Positions 41,716 to 52,408 of a stretch of DNA of 64,000 nt are shown piece after piece (positions within the stretch are counted from its first letter, which is position 1; every line of letters begins with the position of its first letter). The stretch comes from Halarcobacter ebronensis (GTDB lineage Bacteria; Campylobacterota; Campylobacteria; Campylobacterales; Arcobacteraceae). The stretch covers positions 2,914,001 through 2,978,000 of the forward strand of contig NZ_CP053836.1 of NCBI RefSeq assembly GCF_013201825.1. Reading direction: 5' to 3'. The position numbers and the translations under genes are program-made. The notes beneath the pieces were generated by a model. It did not search any database, was not told where the DNA came from, and saw only the letters and a list, made by a program, of their open reading frames with translations.

Positions 41716-44067
41716 CTACTTTTTAGCTGTTTTTGTAGCAGTGCTTTTTTTAGTTGTTGTTCTTTTTGCAGGACTCTTTTTGGCTGTAGTCTTTTTAGTA
41801 GCTGTTTTTGATTTAGGATCTTTTGCAATAATCTCCAAAGTCTGCTCTAAAGTTAAACTCTCAGCTTCAACACCTTTTGGTATTTTGTAGTTTTTTCTTC
41901 CCTGCTTAATATATGGACCATATTGCCCTATTAGGATACTGATTTTCTCTTCAGCAAACTCTTTTATTGTTGATTTCTCTTTTGCTTCATCAAGCTCTTT
42001 TATAAGCTCTAACGCTCTTGGAAGATCAATTGTATATGGATCATCTACTTTTAAAGAATAGAACTTTGTTTTTACTTGTAAATATGGACCAAATCTTCCT
42101 ATATTTGCTTTTATCTCATCCCCTGCACTATTTTTACCAACAACCCTTGGAAGTGTAAATAAAAACAGAGCTTCATCTAAAGTTATTGTATCCATATTTA
42201 GATGCTCAGGAATTGCAACAAAAGCTGGTTTCTCCTCATCATCTTTTGTTCCAATTTGAACAAAAGGACCAAATCTCCCAACTCTTGCACTTACAGGTTT
42301 CCCTGATTTTGGGTCAATTCCAAGCTCTCGTATTTGAAGATAATCCTCTTTATTTACGCTTTTTTCTTTTTCATCAATACTCTTTTTGAAATCTCCATAA
42401 AAGTGTTGCATTACTTGTTGCCATGCAATTTTTCCCTCTGCAATCTCATCAAAATCCTCTTCAACTTTTGCAGTAAAGCCTAAATCAACAATATCAGGAA
42501 AGTGATCAACTAAAAAGCTATTTACAATCTCTCCTGTTGCTGTTGGAGCAAGTTTTTTATCTTCTGTTCTAACCACATACTCTCTTGCTTGAATTGTTGA
42601 GATTGTTGGAGCATAAGTTGAAGGTCTTCCAATCCCCTCACTCTCTAGTTTTTTAACTAAACTAGCTTCTGTATATCTTGATGGTGGTTTAGTAAAGTTT
42701 TGTTCTAAATCTAGCTTTTCAAGATTTAAAATTGTTCCAACTTTTATTGTAGGAAGGATTTTTTCTGTACTATCTAAAGCTGTTTCAGGATTATCACTTC
42801 CCTCAGTATAAGCTTTCATAAATCCTGCAAATATGATTCTTTGTCCCTTTGATTGAAACTCATACTCTTTGTTTTTCCCTGCACTTATTTTATATGTAGT
42901 ATTAGCAATTTTTGCTGTTGCCATTTGAGTTGCAAGTGTTCTTTTCCAAATAAGTGAATATAATCTATATTGTGCAGATTCCACATAAGGTTTTATATCA
43001 GTAGGTTTTAAAGCCATATTTACAGGTCTTATAGCTTCGTGAGCCTCTTGTGCTCCTTTTGTATTTGCTTTATAAGCTCTTGGTTTACTTAAAGCATACT
43101 CTTTCCCATATTGAGCCTCAATAACCTCTTTTGCTGCACTTGTTGCAACTTTTGAAAGATTTAAAGAGTCTGTTCTCATATAAGTAATCAAACCACCTGT
43201 ATGATTTGGGATATTTCCAACATTTCCTTCATAAAGTTGTTGAGCAATAACCATTGTTTGTTTAACAGAGAGGCCAATTTTTCTACTTGCCTCTTGTTGC
43301 AAAGTTGAAGTTGTAAAAGGAGGTGCTGGATTTCTAGTACTATCTTTCTCTTCTATATCAAATAATTCAAATTTTCCTTGATTTATTGAAGCTTCAATAG
43401 CTTTTGCCTCTGTTTCATTTGTAACTTTTTGATTTTTTCCATCAATTTTTGCCAACAAAGCTTCAAGTTCTGGATCTATAAAATCAGCTTTTATTCTCCA
43501 ATACTCTTCAGGAATAAACTCTCTAATCTCATTTTCCCTATCAACAATTATTCTAACGGCAACAGATTGAACTCTACCTGCACTAAGACCATATCTAACT
43601 TTTTTCCATAAAAGTGGAGATAACTCATAACCAACAGCTCTATCTAAAATTCTTCTTGCTTGTTGAGCATCAACTAAATTTAGATTTACCTCTCTTGGGT
43701 TATTAATAGCTTCTAAAATTGCATCTTTTGTAATTTCGTGAAAAACAATTCTTTTTATAGGGTTTTTTTCTATTTTAAGAGCAGGAATTAGATGCCATGC
43801 AATGGCTTCTCCCTCTCTATCTTCATCGGCTGCTAGGTATATAGTAGTATCTTTTGTAATCTCTTTTTTCAAATCACTAATAACTTTTTTCTTATCTGTT
43901 GAGATAAGATATTTTGGTTCAAAATTATTTTGTGGGTCAAACCCCAATTTTGATTTAGGAAGATCCCTTACATGCCCCATTGAGGCCATAACTTTATAAT
44001 CTTTACCTAAGAACTTTGATATTGTTTTTGCTTTTGCCGGTGACTCTACTATAACTAAATTTTTCAC
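41716..44067 (-). CDS. topA: DNA topoisomerase I (GTG start)
   Basis: Type IA topoisomerase of 783 residues that relaxes negative supercoils. The TOPRIM domain opens LVIVESPAKAKTISKFLG, AADEDREGEAIAWHL gives the acidic metal-binding triad, and the active-site Tyr is residue 296 in GLITYMRTDS. After the core, TopoI C-terminal repeats replace the cysteine zinc fingers of the E. coli enzyme; the last 200 residues contain no cysteine tetrads. The final 26 residues are a Lys/Thr/Ala tail similar in composition to histone H1. GTG at 44067 is the start, with GAGGG nine bases upstream. Confidence 0.95.
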   Translation of the reverse strand: MKNLVIVESPAKAKTISKFLGKDYKVMASMGHVRDLPKSKLGFDPQNNFEPKYLISTDKKKVISDLKKEITKDTTIYLAADEDREGEAIAWHLIPALKIEKNPIKRIVFHEITKDAILEAINNPREVNLNLVDAQQARRILDRAVGYELSPLLWKKVRYGLSAGRVQSVAVRIIVDRENEIREFIPEEYWRIKADFIDPELEALLAKIDGKNQKVTNETEAKAIEASINQGKFELFDIEEKDSTRNPAPPFTTSTLQQEASRKIGLSVKQTMVIAQQLYEGNVGNIPNHTGGLITYMRTDSLNLSKVATSAAKEVIEAQYGKEYALSKPRAYKANTKGAQEAHEAIRPVNMALKPTDIKPYVESAQYRLYSLIWKRTLATQMATAKIANTTYKISAGKNKEYEFQSKGQRIIFAGFMKAYTEGSDNPETALDSTEKILPTIKVGTILNLEKLDLEQNFTKPPSRYTEASLVKKLESEGIGRPSTYAPTISTIQAREYVVRTEDKKLAPTATGEIVNSFLVDHFPDIVDLGFTAKVEEDFDEIAEGKIAWQQVMQHFYGDFKKSIDEKEKSVNKEDYLQIRELGIDPKSGKPVSARVGRFGPFVQIGTKDDEEKPAFVAIPEHLNMDTITLDEALFLFTLPRVVGKNSAGDEIKANIGRFGPYLQVKTKFYSLKVDDPYTIDLPRALELIKELDEAKEKSTIKEFAEEKISILIGQYGPYIKQGRKNYKIPKGVEAESLTLEQTLEIIAKDPKSKTATKKTTAKKSPAKRTTTKKSTATKTAKK

Positions 44068-44123
44068 TAATACTAACCCTCAAAACTTTTTAAATCTCGA
44101 ATTCTAACATAAATAGTTTAAAA

Positions 44124-44897
44124 CTAGAAAATTGTAATCTCTTCTTCTAAATCTATGTTAAACTTCTGCTTCACTCTATTTTTTGCCTCATTTATAAGTG
44201 ATATTGCATCTTCGTAAGTGCCTTTCCCTAGATTAACTAAGAAGTTTGCGTGTACTTCACTAAATGCCATATCTCCTACTTTAAACCCTTTTAAACCAAC
44301 CTCTTCTATAAGTCTTCCTGCAAAATCCCCTTGGGGATTTTTAAAACAACTTCCCGCACTTGGACTTTGAGGTTGATTGTCTCTCATTTTATTAAACTCT
44401 TTAAGTTTTTCTTTGCAAAAACCATACTCAATGTTAAATACTACCTCATAAACTATAGTATCTATTTTGGTTTTTCTATAAGAGTAGTTTATATCCTCTT
44501 TTTTTATATATCCATCTTTAGTTTTTATTTTATCTATATAATTAAAGATTTCCCAACTCTTTAAACCCGCATTCATTTTAACAAGCCCACCAAGATTACC
44601 AGGAAGTTTTGCAAGAAACTCTAAGTTTGCAATATTGTTTTTTCTTGTATAAGTTAATAGTTTTCCTGAAGTTGTAGCGCAACCTACATATAGTTTGCCC
44701 TCTTCTTCTCTTATATAATCAAACTGCTCTCCTAAAATTGCAAATTTAGGAGGATTTGAAGAGACTAAAAGATTATTTCCTTTACCAATTATTTGGAAAT
44801 CATCATAATTGCCTATTGTATCTATTATTTTAACATCAACAATAGGACCTATTTTGATAGAGGTATATCTTGAAAAATCTATTCTTTTAAAACTCAC
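44124..44897 (-). CDS. murB: UDP-N-acetylenolpyruvoylglucosamine reductase (GTG start)
   Basis: FAD enzyme of 257 residues that reduces UDP-GlcNAc-enolpyruvate to UDP-MurNAc in peptidoglycan synthesis. The FAD-binding region includes IIGKGNNLLVS and VGCATTSGKLL; ANLEFLAKLPGNLGGLVKMNAG follows in two blocks; GSCFKNP carries the catalytic Ser, and FSEVHANFLVN is near the end. The protein is short because the large insert of the E. coli enzyme is absent. It starts with GTG 44897, whose bases overlap the mqnD stop (GTGA). Confidence 0.9.
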   Translation of the reverse strand: MSFKRIDFSRYTSIKIGPIVDVKIIDTIGNYDDFQIIGKGNNLLVSSNPPKFAILGEQFDYIREEEGKLYVGCATTSGKLLTYTRKNNIANLEFLAKLPGNLGGLVKMNAGLKSWEIFNYIDKIKTKDGYIKKEDINYSYRKTKIDTIVYEVVFNIEYGFCKEKLKEFNKMRDNQPQSPSAGSCFKNPQGDFAGRLIEEVGLKGFKVGDMAFSEVHANFLVNLGKGTYEDAISLINEAKNRVKQKFNIDLEEEITIF

Positions 44898-45757
44898 TTG
44901 TTTCTTAATTCCTCATATTCACTTGGTATTAAATAATCTTCTGCTTTTATAAGGTTTTCATAAAAGCCATGTTTATATCCCAATTCATAAAGTTTGTCAA
45001 GGGCTTTATACTGAATTTCACTCATTTTTACAGAGTTATCATTTGCATAAAGGTCTAAATAGTTGTCAAGAAGTTTTGCATCAACTCTAATAAGCCCTTT
45101 TTCTAAAAGCATTGGAGCCAAAACTTTTCTATTTTTATTTGCTACATCAACTGCTTTTATAAGTGTATTTTCATAATCTATTGCGCTATGAAGAGGAAGT
45201 GAACGTCTAAGGCACATTCCACCAAGAGGTAGTGGTAAATTTCCACCACTTAGTTCAATCCAAATATCCCAAATCTCTTTCTCTACTTCTAATTCACTAC
45301 TATAAGTTAATATTGACTCATGTATTAGTACACCTGCGTCAACAGTTCCATCAAGTACAGCTTTTTCAATATCCAAAAAATTCATATATGTAATTCTTGC
45401 TTCAGGATAAGCAATTCTAAATAGCAATGCATTTGTAGTATACTCTCCACTTAAAGCCACTTTGAAATTTCTTTTTAGTTTTGTCTCTTTTCTTCTTATA
45501 AGTTTTGGACCATATCCTTCACCAAAAGAGACTGCTGTTTTAAGTAGTGCGTATTCATCTTTCACAAAAGGGTATAGGGCAAAAGAGATAGCACAAATAT
45601 CATATTCACCTTTTAGCGTAGCTTGATTCAAACTCTCTATATCATCTGCAATATTTTCAAACACCGCATCTTTAGGAGTCACCCAACCAAACTTAATCGC
45701 ATAGTACATAAATATATCATCGGCATCGGGTGAGTGTGCAACACTTATTTTTTTCAA
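44894..45757 (-). CDS. mqnD: MqnD, 1,4-dihydroxy-6-naphthoate synthase (TTG start)
   Basis: Protein of 287 residues of the periplasmic-binding-protein-like MqnA/MqnD family. AHSPDADDIFMYYAIKFGWV at the N-terminus is the MqnD signature; ICAISFALYPFV and GAL-like LPLPLGGMCLRRSLP follow. MqnD cleaves cyclic dehypoxanthine futalosine in the alternative menaquinone pathway used by Campylobacterota. TTG 45757 is chosen as start because AAGGA lies six bases before it; another TTG at 45763 is too close to that site. It probably forms an operon with murB. Confidence 0.88.
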   Translation of the reverse strand: MKKISVAHSPDADDIFMYYAIKFGWVTPKDAVFENIADDIESLNQATLKGEYDICAISFALYPFVKDEYALLKTAVSFGEGYGPKLIRRKETKLKRNFKVALSGEYTTNALLFRIAYPEARITYMNFLDIEKAVLDGTVDAGVLIHESILTYSSELEVEKEIWDIWIELSGGNLPLPLGGMCLRRSLPLHSAIDYENTLIKAVDVANKNRKVLAPMLLEKGLIRVDAKLLDNYLDLYANDNSVKMSEIQYKALDKLYELGYKHGFYENLIKAEDYLIPSEYEELRNK

Positions 45758-45908
45758 AATCAATCCTTAAACTTTTTTGTTATGGGATTGTATCAAGAAG
45801 TGGTTTACTTTTAGATTTAATGTTTATCCACTCAAATGTAACTTTTTGTAAATTATCCCATCATTTATTACCATTTTTTTAGCCATAAGGGCTTAAATAT
45901 GTTAATAT

Positions 45909-45920
45909 ATGAATATTCAT
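45909..45920. promoter_or_regulatory. 12-base perfect palindrome before the flavodoxin-fold gene
   Basis: ATGAATATTCAT lies 16 bases before the ATG at 45937, in a 173-base divergent gap. Position and symmetry fit a dimeric repressor site, but palindromes of A and T arise easily in such DNA. The rest of the gap shows only an ATGGGAT/ATCCCAT inverted pair (45782-45788 and 45855-45861). Confidence 0.3.
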
Positions 45921-45936
45921 TTATAAAGGGCTTTTT

Positions 45937-46539
45937 ATGAGAGTACTTTTTATTGATTGTTCTGAGAAATATCATAAGCAGATTGATACAATAATTGAGT
46001 ATTTATATGATTATTTTCACTCTTTAGATATTTATACTTCAAAAATTTCCCTCTCAAATTTGAAAATTACTAAATGTACTCAATGTAGATGTTGCACACT
46101 AAAATGGAGTGAATCTCCTGTAAAATGTGTAGTAAATGACGAGATGTCAGAAGTTATTGATACAATACAAGAGGCTAATTCCTATGTTATCCTTTCTGAT
46201 AGAACTTTTTTATTTAATAAAAATAAAGTTCATGAAAAGTTTTCCGAAAGGCTGGTTGCATATTATTACTGGCCCTATGGCCAATCTGAAGCAAGACTAA
46301 GAGATCCTTTCCAAAACAAAAACTCAATACTAATAAATTTTAACACTACAAAATACTTTATGAATCACAGCTTTTATACTACAAAACTATATATGGAACA
46401 CACTTCATCCTCTATTGGAGCAAAAGTTCAAGATTGGACTGCATTAACCCCTAAAGAGGATTTAATAAAAGAGTACAAAGAGAGATTAGATGAAATGGCT
46501 TACAGACTTGTAAGTGCTTTTCAAAGAAATGCTTCGTAA
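45937..46539 (+). CDS. flavodoxin-fold NAD(P)H oxidoreductase-like protein
   Basis: Protein of 200 residues. The N-terminal strand VLFIDCSEKYHKQIDTIIEYL and CTQCRCC followed by DEMSEVIDTIQEANSYVILSD match the NADPH-dependent FMN reductase/iron-sulfur flavoprotein family, which carries a Cys-rich loop at this point. The second half is diverged. It may be a redox flavoprotein; the electron partners are unknown. AAAGGG lies six bases before the ATG. It is a single-gene unit, divergent from mqnD and convergent with the nuo operon. Confidence 0.65.
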   Translation: MRVLFIDCSEKYHKQIDTIIEYLYDYFHSLDIYTSKISLSNLKITKCTQCRCCTLKWSESPVKCVVNDEMSEVIDTIQEANSYVILSDRTFLFNKNKVHEKFSERLVAYYYWPYGQSEARLRDPFQNKNSILINFNTTKYFMNHSFYTTKLYMEHTSSSIGAKVQDWTALTPKEDLIKEYKERLDEMAYRLVSAFQRNAS

Positions 46540-46547
46540 GCTTTAGA

Positions 46548-46568
46548 TTACTAGGAAAATCCTAGTAA
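46548..46568. terminator. hairpin between the flavoprotein gene and nuoN
   Basis: Perfect 9-base stem TTACTAGGA-AAA-TCCTAGTAA overlapping the nuoN stop codon. No T run follows on either strand, so it is a candidate 3'-end structure for the converging transcripts rather than a standard terminator. Confidence 0.4.
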
Positions 46569-48055
46569 CCTGAGATTTGTACATAATATGAGATAATATT
46601 AAGCAGCGGTTCTATAAAGAATATTGAAAGAATAGTAACTATTGCACAAAATCCTATTAATGTTTTAACACTGTTTGAAGCATTAGCCATATATTTAACC
46701 TCTTTATCTTCTAATGGCTCTTTTAAGAACATATAAACAATTGGTTTTAAGTAATAGTACCCTGCAATTGCTGAGTTAATAGCCATAATAAGAGCTAATA
46801 TAATATAACCTGCATTTACAGCACTTCCAATTAGATACATTTTTCCCCAGAATAAAGCAAAAGGAGGAACACCTGCAAGTGATAAGAAAAAGAGTGCCAT
46901 CATTGTTGCAGTTAAAGGTGAACTTTTTACAAGACCTGAATATTTTTCTAAAGCATGATCCGTTGCAAATTGTGAATTTTGTTTTGTTCTATTTAACCAA
47001 ATCATTGTAAATCCACCAAGATTTGTAATAAAGAACATCATCCAGTATAAAAACAGTGCACTTGTTGCTTGAGTAGTTCCTATTAAAATTGCACCCATTG
47101 CAAAACCTGCATTAGAGATAGATGAGTAAGCAAGCATTCTTTTTATATCAGTTTGAAGTAAAGCAATAATATTTGGAATAGTCATAGATAGAACAACTAT
47201 TGCATAAAGTAATATCTCCACATACATATCACCACTTGCTATAAAAATCTCAAAAAATCTTAAAGCTACTACAAATCCTGCCATTTTAGGAACAACAGAT
47301 AAAAATCCAGCAAAAGATGCAGGAGAACCTTCATAAACATCTGCGACCCAAGTATGATATGGAACTAAAGATAGTTTAAATCCTAGAGCTCCTACAATGA
47401 ATACAACACCAACTAAAATTACACCATAGTTATCAAAGTTTGTTCTTGTTAAAACTTCTGAGATTTGTCCAAGCTCAACAGTTCCAGTTACTGCATAAAA
47501 AAGCATAGAACCAAAAGCAAAAAATGCAGTTGCAAGTGCACCCATTGTAAAGTATTTAATTGCCGCTTCTATTGCTTTTGCTCTGTTATGCATTGCAATC
47601 ATTGTATATAGTGCCATAGATGCTGTCTCTAATCCAACAAAAATAAGAATAAGAGAATCTGAACTAACCATAAACTGGAATCCAGCTACAACAAATAGAT
47701 ACAGAGCAAAATATTCAGGATATCTAAACTCTTGAAATCTAAGTTTTGTCATTGTTGTTAAAATAAATAGAATTGAAGCAAATACAATTACTATTTGAGA
47801 AAGTATTGAGATACCATCAACTAACATCAAATCAAAGAAACCTCTTACATCGCCAGAGAAACCAATAATTGTTCCTAAATCCACAAATAAAAATAGAACT
47901 GATAACATCACATAAAGTGATTTATCAAGATTTTTATTCACTAAATCTATACATAAAATAACTAATGCTCCAACTATTGCCATAAGCATTGGTACTAAAG
48001 TTGAGAAATTTAGTGTAACAAAATCTATTACTACTGGAGGGATAAGTGTATTCAT
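46562..48055 (-). CDS. nuoN: NADH-quinone oxidoreductase-type complex I subunit N
   Basis: Membrane subunit of 497 residues with about 14 helices, one of the three antiporter-like proton channels. [35 protein letters not shown] and [16 protein letters not shown] are the conserved blocks with the helix-breaking loop and key lysines. A very good ribosome site, AGGAGG, lies six bases before the ATG, which overlaps the nuoM stop (ATGA). It is the last gene of the nuo operon, closed by a hairpin. Confidence 0.93.
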   Translation of the reverse strand: MNTLIPPVVIDFVTLNFSTLVPMLMAIVGALVILCIDLVNKNLDKSLYVMLSVLFLFVDLGTIIGFSGDVRGFFDLMLVDGISILSQIVIVFASILFILTTMTKLRFQEFRYPEYFALYLFVVAGFQFMVSSDSLILIFVGLETASMALYTMIAMHNRAKAIEAAIKYFTMGALATAFFAFGSMLFYAVTGTVELGQISEVLTRTNFDNYGVILVGVVFIVGALGFKLSLVPYHTWVADVYEGSPASFAGFLSVVPKMAGFVVALRFFEIFIASGDMYVEILLYAIVVLSMTIPNIIALLQTDIKRMLAYSSISNAGFAMGAILIGTTQATSALFLYWMMFFITNLGGFTMIWLNRTKQNSQFATDHALEKYSGLVKSSPLTATMMALFFLSLAGVPPFALFWGKMYLIGSAVNAGYIILALIMAINSAIAGYYYLKPIVYMFLKEPLEDKEVKYMANASNSVKTLIGFCAIVTILSIFFIEPLLNIISYYVQISGY

Positions 48056-49581
48056 TCTTGACCTCCTGCTATGCTATTAGACTCCATTAATCTTACCTTT
48101 GTTGAATCATTTACAGCTTTTACTTTCATAATGTCAATCATTTGAGATACTGATTTATCAACTGGCTCTAATATAGGTTTTGGATAAATTCCCAAAATAA
48201 TAACTAAAGCTACAAGGGGAATTAAAGCTGCTAACTCTCTTCCTTTTAAATCTTTAAGTTTTTTGTTTTCATCATTTGTTAGAGGACCAAAAAAAGATTT
48301 TTTGTACATTACAAGCATATAAACTGCCCCTAAAATAATTGTAAGTCCTGCAAGAAGAGTCATAATTGGATGAACTTTAAAAAATCCAAGTAGAGATAAA
48401 AACTCCCCAACAAATCCGATTGTAAGAGGAAGTCCAACTGAAGCCATAAGCATTATTCCAAAAATTGTTGCATATTTTGGCATCACTAATGCTAAACCTC
48501 CAAAATCTTTTATAAGTTTAGTATGTCTTCTATCATAGATAACTCCAACAAGCATAAACAGAGCCCCGGAAACAATACCGTGAGAGATCATTAGGAAGAT
48601 TGAACCCCCAATTCCTTCCACATTTAAAGCAAAAATACCAAGTATAATTACACCCATATGTGAAACTGATGAGTAAGCAATTACTTGTTTCATATCCTCT
48701 TGGGCATAAGCAACCATTGCTGTATAGATGATTGCAATAAGAGCCAAAATTGCCATAGGAATTGTAAAATATACAGAGGCATCAGGAAATAGTGGCAAGG
48801 AAAATCTTACAAAACCATATGTACCCATTTTAAGCAGAACTGCCGCAAGAATTACAGAACCAATTGTTGGCGCTTGACCGTGAGCATATGGAAGCCATGT
48901 ATGAAATGGGAACATTGGAACTTTGATTGCAAAACCTGCAAAAAAAGCAATAAACAACCAAAATTGCATATCAAATGGTAAGATAAGCATATTCCAATCT
49001 AAGATACTAAAGCTCCAGTTTCCTGTTGTTTGATAATAAACATATCCTAAATATAACATACCAACAAGCATAATTAAAGAACCAAAAAAAGTATATAAGA
49101 AGAATTTAACAGCCGCATAAATTCTAAGCTTTCCACCCCAAGCACCAATAATATAAAGCATTGGTACAAGTGAAAGTTCCCAGAAAGCATAGAAAATAAT
49201 TGCATCTAGTACAACAAATACTGCAACCATAGTCATCTCTAAAAACAGAACTGTAATAATCATATGTTTTAGATCTCTTTTTTCTGTTAGTCCAATTATA
49301 GATATCATTGTCATAAATGTTGTCATTATTACTAAAAATAGTGAGATACCATCTATTCCAACTAAATAGTTTACTCCATAACTACTAATAATAGGGATTA
49401 TCTCAGTAAACTGCATATCACCTATAGATGTATCAAAGTTTGCCCACAAATAAACTGTTAAAACAAACTCAATTGCAGTTACAACGATTCCATACATTCT
49501 AATAGAATCATTTTTAACTAAAAATCCTATAAGTGCTGCAAATGCTGGAAAAAATATTAAAATTGATAAAATGTGTTCCAT
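48052..49581 (-). CDS. nuoM: complex I subunit M
   Basis: Membrane antiporter-like subunit of 509 residues with about 14 helices. The conserved proton-path blocks are present: [17 protein letters not shown] with its Glu, [21 protein letters not shown], and [17 protein letters not shown] with its Lys. It sits between nuoL and nuoN in the standard order. A purine-rich site precedes the ATG. Confidence 0.94.
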   Translation of the reverse strand: MEHILSILIFFPAFAALIGFLVKNDSIRMYGIVVTAIEFVLTVYLWANFDTSIGDMQFTEIIPIISSYGVNYLVGIDGISLFLVIMTTFMTMISIIGLTEKRDLKHMIITVLFLEMTMVAVFVVLDAIIFYAFWELSLVPMLYIIGAWGGKLRIYAAVKFFLYTFFGSLIMLVGMLYLGYVYYQTTGNWSFSILDWNMLILPFDMQFWLFIAFFAGFAIKVPMFPFHTWLPYAHGQAPTIGSVILAAVLLKMGTYGFVRFSLPLFPDASVYFTIPMAILALIAIIYTAMVAYAQEDMKQVIAYSSVSHMGVIILGIFALNVEGIGGSIFLMISHGIVSGALFMLVGVIYDRRHTKLIKDFGGLALVMPKYATIFGIMLMASVGLPLTIGFVGEFLSLLGFFKVHPIMTLLAGLTIILGAVYMLVMYKKSFFGPLTNDENKKLKDLKGRELAALIPLVALVIILGIYPKPILEPVDKSVSQMIDIMKVKAVNDSTKVRLMESNSIAGGQE

Positions 49582-49593
49582 TAACCTAACCCC

Positions 49594-51528
49594 TTACTTT
49601 GCTATTCCAAGTGCTACTGCTAAAATAAGCAACACTGTAATACCTAAAATCATCAATCTTAAAGATGATGATAAGTTACCATTTTGGATAACTCTACTTT
49701 TATCACCACTTTTATATATAACTTTTGCAATACCATCAACAATAAAATCAACAATTTTAAGGTCAATTTTTTTCCATGAAAAGTTAGAGATTGCTAAATA
49801 TGGTTTGTTTATTAAATTTTGCATCAAATATGGCATAAAATATTGGTTTGCCAATATCTTATAACAAGGTCTATTTTTTAGTTTTTCACTAAAAAATGTT
49901 CCATCTTTTCTAAACTTGAACACTGCAAAAGCGATGCCACTTAGAGCAATACCTAAAGTTACAATCAATAAAACCCAAAAAGTTCCATGTTCAACATGAA
50001 TATGAAGTTCTGGAAGCAGTTTTGTTGCCATCTCTATAAAAGAGTCTTTAAAAGCTCCTGCAACAACAGCTAATATTGCAAGTGGTGTCATTGCTGCAAT
50101 TACATACCATTGGGCTTCATGAGGGTGATGACCTTTTTCTTTAAAATTCTCTTTTCCAAAGAATACATACATAATAAGTCTAAATGAGTAAAATGCAGTA
50201 AGTCCAGCAGTTATCCATAAAATTGCCCAAAGAATATATGAGTGAGTTCCAAAAGCAACCTCTAAGATTAAATCTTTTGAGAAGAACCCAGAGAAAGGAA
50301 AAATACCAGCTAAAGCTGTAGAAGCTAAAATCATAATAATAGCAGTTCCTTTCATATGTTTATAGAGTCCACCCATATTTTTAATACTAATCTCATCATG
50401 AAGTGCATGCATAATATTCCCTGCACCTAAGAAAAGTACTGATTTAAAGAAAGCATGAGTTGCCAAATGGAACAGTGCAACCCAATAAGCACCAAGTCCA
50501 GCAGCTACAAACATATATCCAAGCTGACTTAGTGTTGAAAATGCAATGATTTTTTTAATATTGGTTGCAACAAGTGCCATAAGTGCCGCACCAATAGCAA
50601 CAGCTCCACCTAATGTTGCAATAAAATATCCAACTTGAGGAACTATTGTATAAATCTCATTTGCTCTAATTACCAAATAAACTCCAGCCGTTACCATTGT
50701 TGCTGCGTGAATTAAAGCTGAAACTGGAGTTGGACCCTCCATTGCATTTGCAAGCCATTGGTTAAGTGGAAATTGTGCTGATTTACCCATTGCACCAATA
50801 AATAAAAAGGCTGCAATTGCTACAATTGTTCCTGTATCTAAAGTTCCTATTTTAGAAAATACATCATCATATTGTAAACTTCCTAGATTCCAATAGATTA
50901 GGAAAATTCCAACTAACATTCCTAAATCTCCAACTCTATTTGAGATAAAAGCTTCATTTGCCGCATAACTTGGAGAGATAGATGAAAATGGTGACAATGT
51001 AGAAAATGGTGATTTATAGATATCATTTGTTAAAGGTTGATCCTCTTTATGATACCAAAAACCAATTAACCCCCAAGAGCAAAGCCCTACACCTTCCCAT
51101 CCTATAAACAATCCTGCAAAGTTATCAGACATAACTAAAATCATCATTGAAAAAACGAAAGCTGAAAGCCATCCAAAATATCTATTAAATGATTTATCGT
51201 GATTCATATACCCAATTGAGTGAATATGTACCATAGTTGAAACTATAGTTACTACAACCATCATAGTAACACTTACTTGATCAACTACAAATCCAAAAGG
51301 GATATCAAGATTTCCAATTGCTATCCAATCAAGCATTCTTACATGAATAATTGATTCAATTGTATATACATATTGAAGTAAAATCAATGATGCAACCATA
51401 GACACAGCAAGTAAAAATGAAGTAATCAAACCTGTAAAAAGCATCTTTGGTTTCATCGAAAAACTTGCAGCAATCAAAGAACCTAATAGTGGAGCAAATA
51501 GTGCTATATATAAATATTTTTCCATCAT
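49594..51528 (-). CDS. nuoL: complex I subunit L
   Basis: Largest membrane antiporter-like subunit, 644 residues. FIGWEGVGLCSWGLIGFWY, FPLNQWLANAMEGPTPVSAL and NIKKIIAFSTLSQLGYMFVA are the conserved channel blocks. The C-terminal part includes the extension (about 540-644) expected to form the long lateral helix that braces NuoM and NuoN. Two Met codons start the protein; the first overlaps the nuoK stop (TAATG). Confidence 0.94.
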   Translation of the reverse strand: MMEKYLYIALFAPLLGSLIAASFSMKPKMLFTGLITSFLLAVSMVASLILLQYVYTIESIIHVRMLDWIAIGNLDIPFGFVVDQVSVTMMVVVTIVSTMVHIHSIGYMNHDKSFNRYFGWLSAFVFSMMILVMSDNFAGLFIGWEGVGLCSWGLIGFWYHKEDQPLTNDIYKSPFSTLSPFSSISPSYAANEAFISNRVGDLGMLVGIFLIYWNLGSLQYDDVFSKIGTLDTGTIVAIAAFLFIGAMGKSAQFPLNQWLANAMEGPTPVSALIHAATMVTAGVYLVIRANEIYTIVPQVGYFIATLGGAVAIGAALMALVATNIKKIIAFSTLSQLGYMFVAAGLGAYWVALFHLATHAFFKSVLFLGAGNIMHALHDEISIKNMGGLYKHMKGTAIIMILASTALAGIFPFSGFFSKDLILEVAFGTHSYILWAILWITAGLTAFYSFRLIMYVFFGKENFKEKGHHPHEAQWYVIAAMTPLAILAVVAGAFKDSFIEMATKLLPELHIHVEHGTFWVLLIVTLGIALSGIAFAVFKFRKDGTFFSEKLKNRPCYKILANQYFMPYLMQNLINKPYLAISNFSWKKIDLKIVDFIVDGIAKVIYKSGDKSRVIQNGNLSSSLRLMILGITVLLILAVALGIAK

Positions 51529-51827
51529 TACCCCTTCATACTTTGCAGAGTATCCAAATTGATTGAACCTCTCTTTTTATACCAAAGAATTAACAGTCCC
51601 AGTCCAACTGCAACTTCACTTGCAGCTATTGCAACAATAAAAAATGCAAACATTTGACCTGTTAAATCCCCATGGAATCTTGAAATTGCTGCGAATCCTA
51701 CATTTACTGCATTTAACATAATCTCTGTTGAGAAGAAAAGCATTAAAAGATTTTTTCTTCTAATAACTCCTACTACACCAATAATAAAAAGTACAGCTGA
51801 AAGAATCAAATAGGCATTAATACTCAT
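51528..51827 (-). CDS. nuoK: complex I subunit K
   Basis: Small membrane subunit of 99 residues with three helices. FFSTEIMLNAVNVGFAA carries the conserved membrane Glu of the E-channel and AIAASEVAVGLGLLIL the second. It overlaps nuoJ by four bases and nuoL by one, so all three are probably translated in a coupled way. Confidence 0.94.
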   Translation of the reverse strand: MSINAYLILSAVLFIIGVVGVIRRKNLLMLFFSTEIMLNAVNVGFAAISRFHGDLTGQMFAFFIVAIAASEVAVGLGLLILWYKKRGSINLDTLQSMKG

Positions 51828-52399
51828 TTTTCATCCTTTTCAACTGTTTGTGCCTCTAGGGCATCGATCTCTTCTTCACTTAGTTCAGAGTATGAAATAT
51901 CCATTTTCTTTCCTGCTAAAATAATTCCACCAATCATTGCAACAAGTAGCATAACTGCCGCAACTTCAAACGGAATTAGGTATTTTGTAAATAATACAAC
52001 TCCTACATCTTGTGAATTACCCCACTGTGGATGTACTGGATATTGAGCCTCTATATTTCCACTTGCAATTGGCGCAACAAAAATTAGTACAATAATTAAT
52101 GCAGATATTCCACTTAATAAAAATACCAATCTTGGATTATTAATCTTCTCTTTTACAATAGATAGTGCATCAAAGAACATCATACCAAAAGCATATAAAG
52201 CCATAACTGCTCCTGTATAAACAACAATTTGCACAGCTCCTAAGAATTCAGCATCAAGCAAAAAGAAGAATGCCGAAATAAAAATCATCCCCGCAGCAAG
52301 TGAACTTAGTGCATACAGTGGATTATTTGTAAAAACTGTTATGCAAAACATAACAATTGTTAAAATTGAAAAAAGATAAAAAGCTATTATTTCAAACAT
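51824..52399 (-). CDS. nuoJ: complex I subunit J
   Basis: Membrane subunit of 191 residues with five helices. The third-helix region (GAVQIVVYTGAVMALYAFGM) is the conserved pi-bulge segment linked to coupling. The C-terminal tail is acidic (LSEEEIDALEAQTVEKDEK). AAGGAGG stands five bases before the ATG. Confidence 0.92.
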   Translation of the reverse strand: MFEIIAFYLFSILTIVMFCITVFTNNPLYALSSLAAGMIFISAFFFLLDAEFLGAVQIVVYTGAVMALYAFGMMFFDALSIVKEKINNPRLVFLLSGISALIIVLIFVAPIASGNIEAQYPVHPQWGNSQDVGVVLFTKYLIPFEVAAVMLLVAMIGGIILAGKKMDISYSELSEEEIDALEAQTVEKDEK

Positions 52400-52408
52400 T
52401 TCCCCTCC

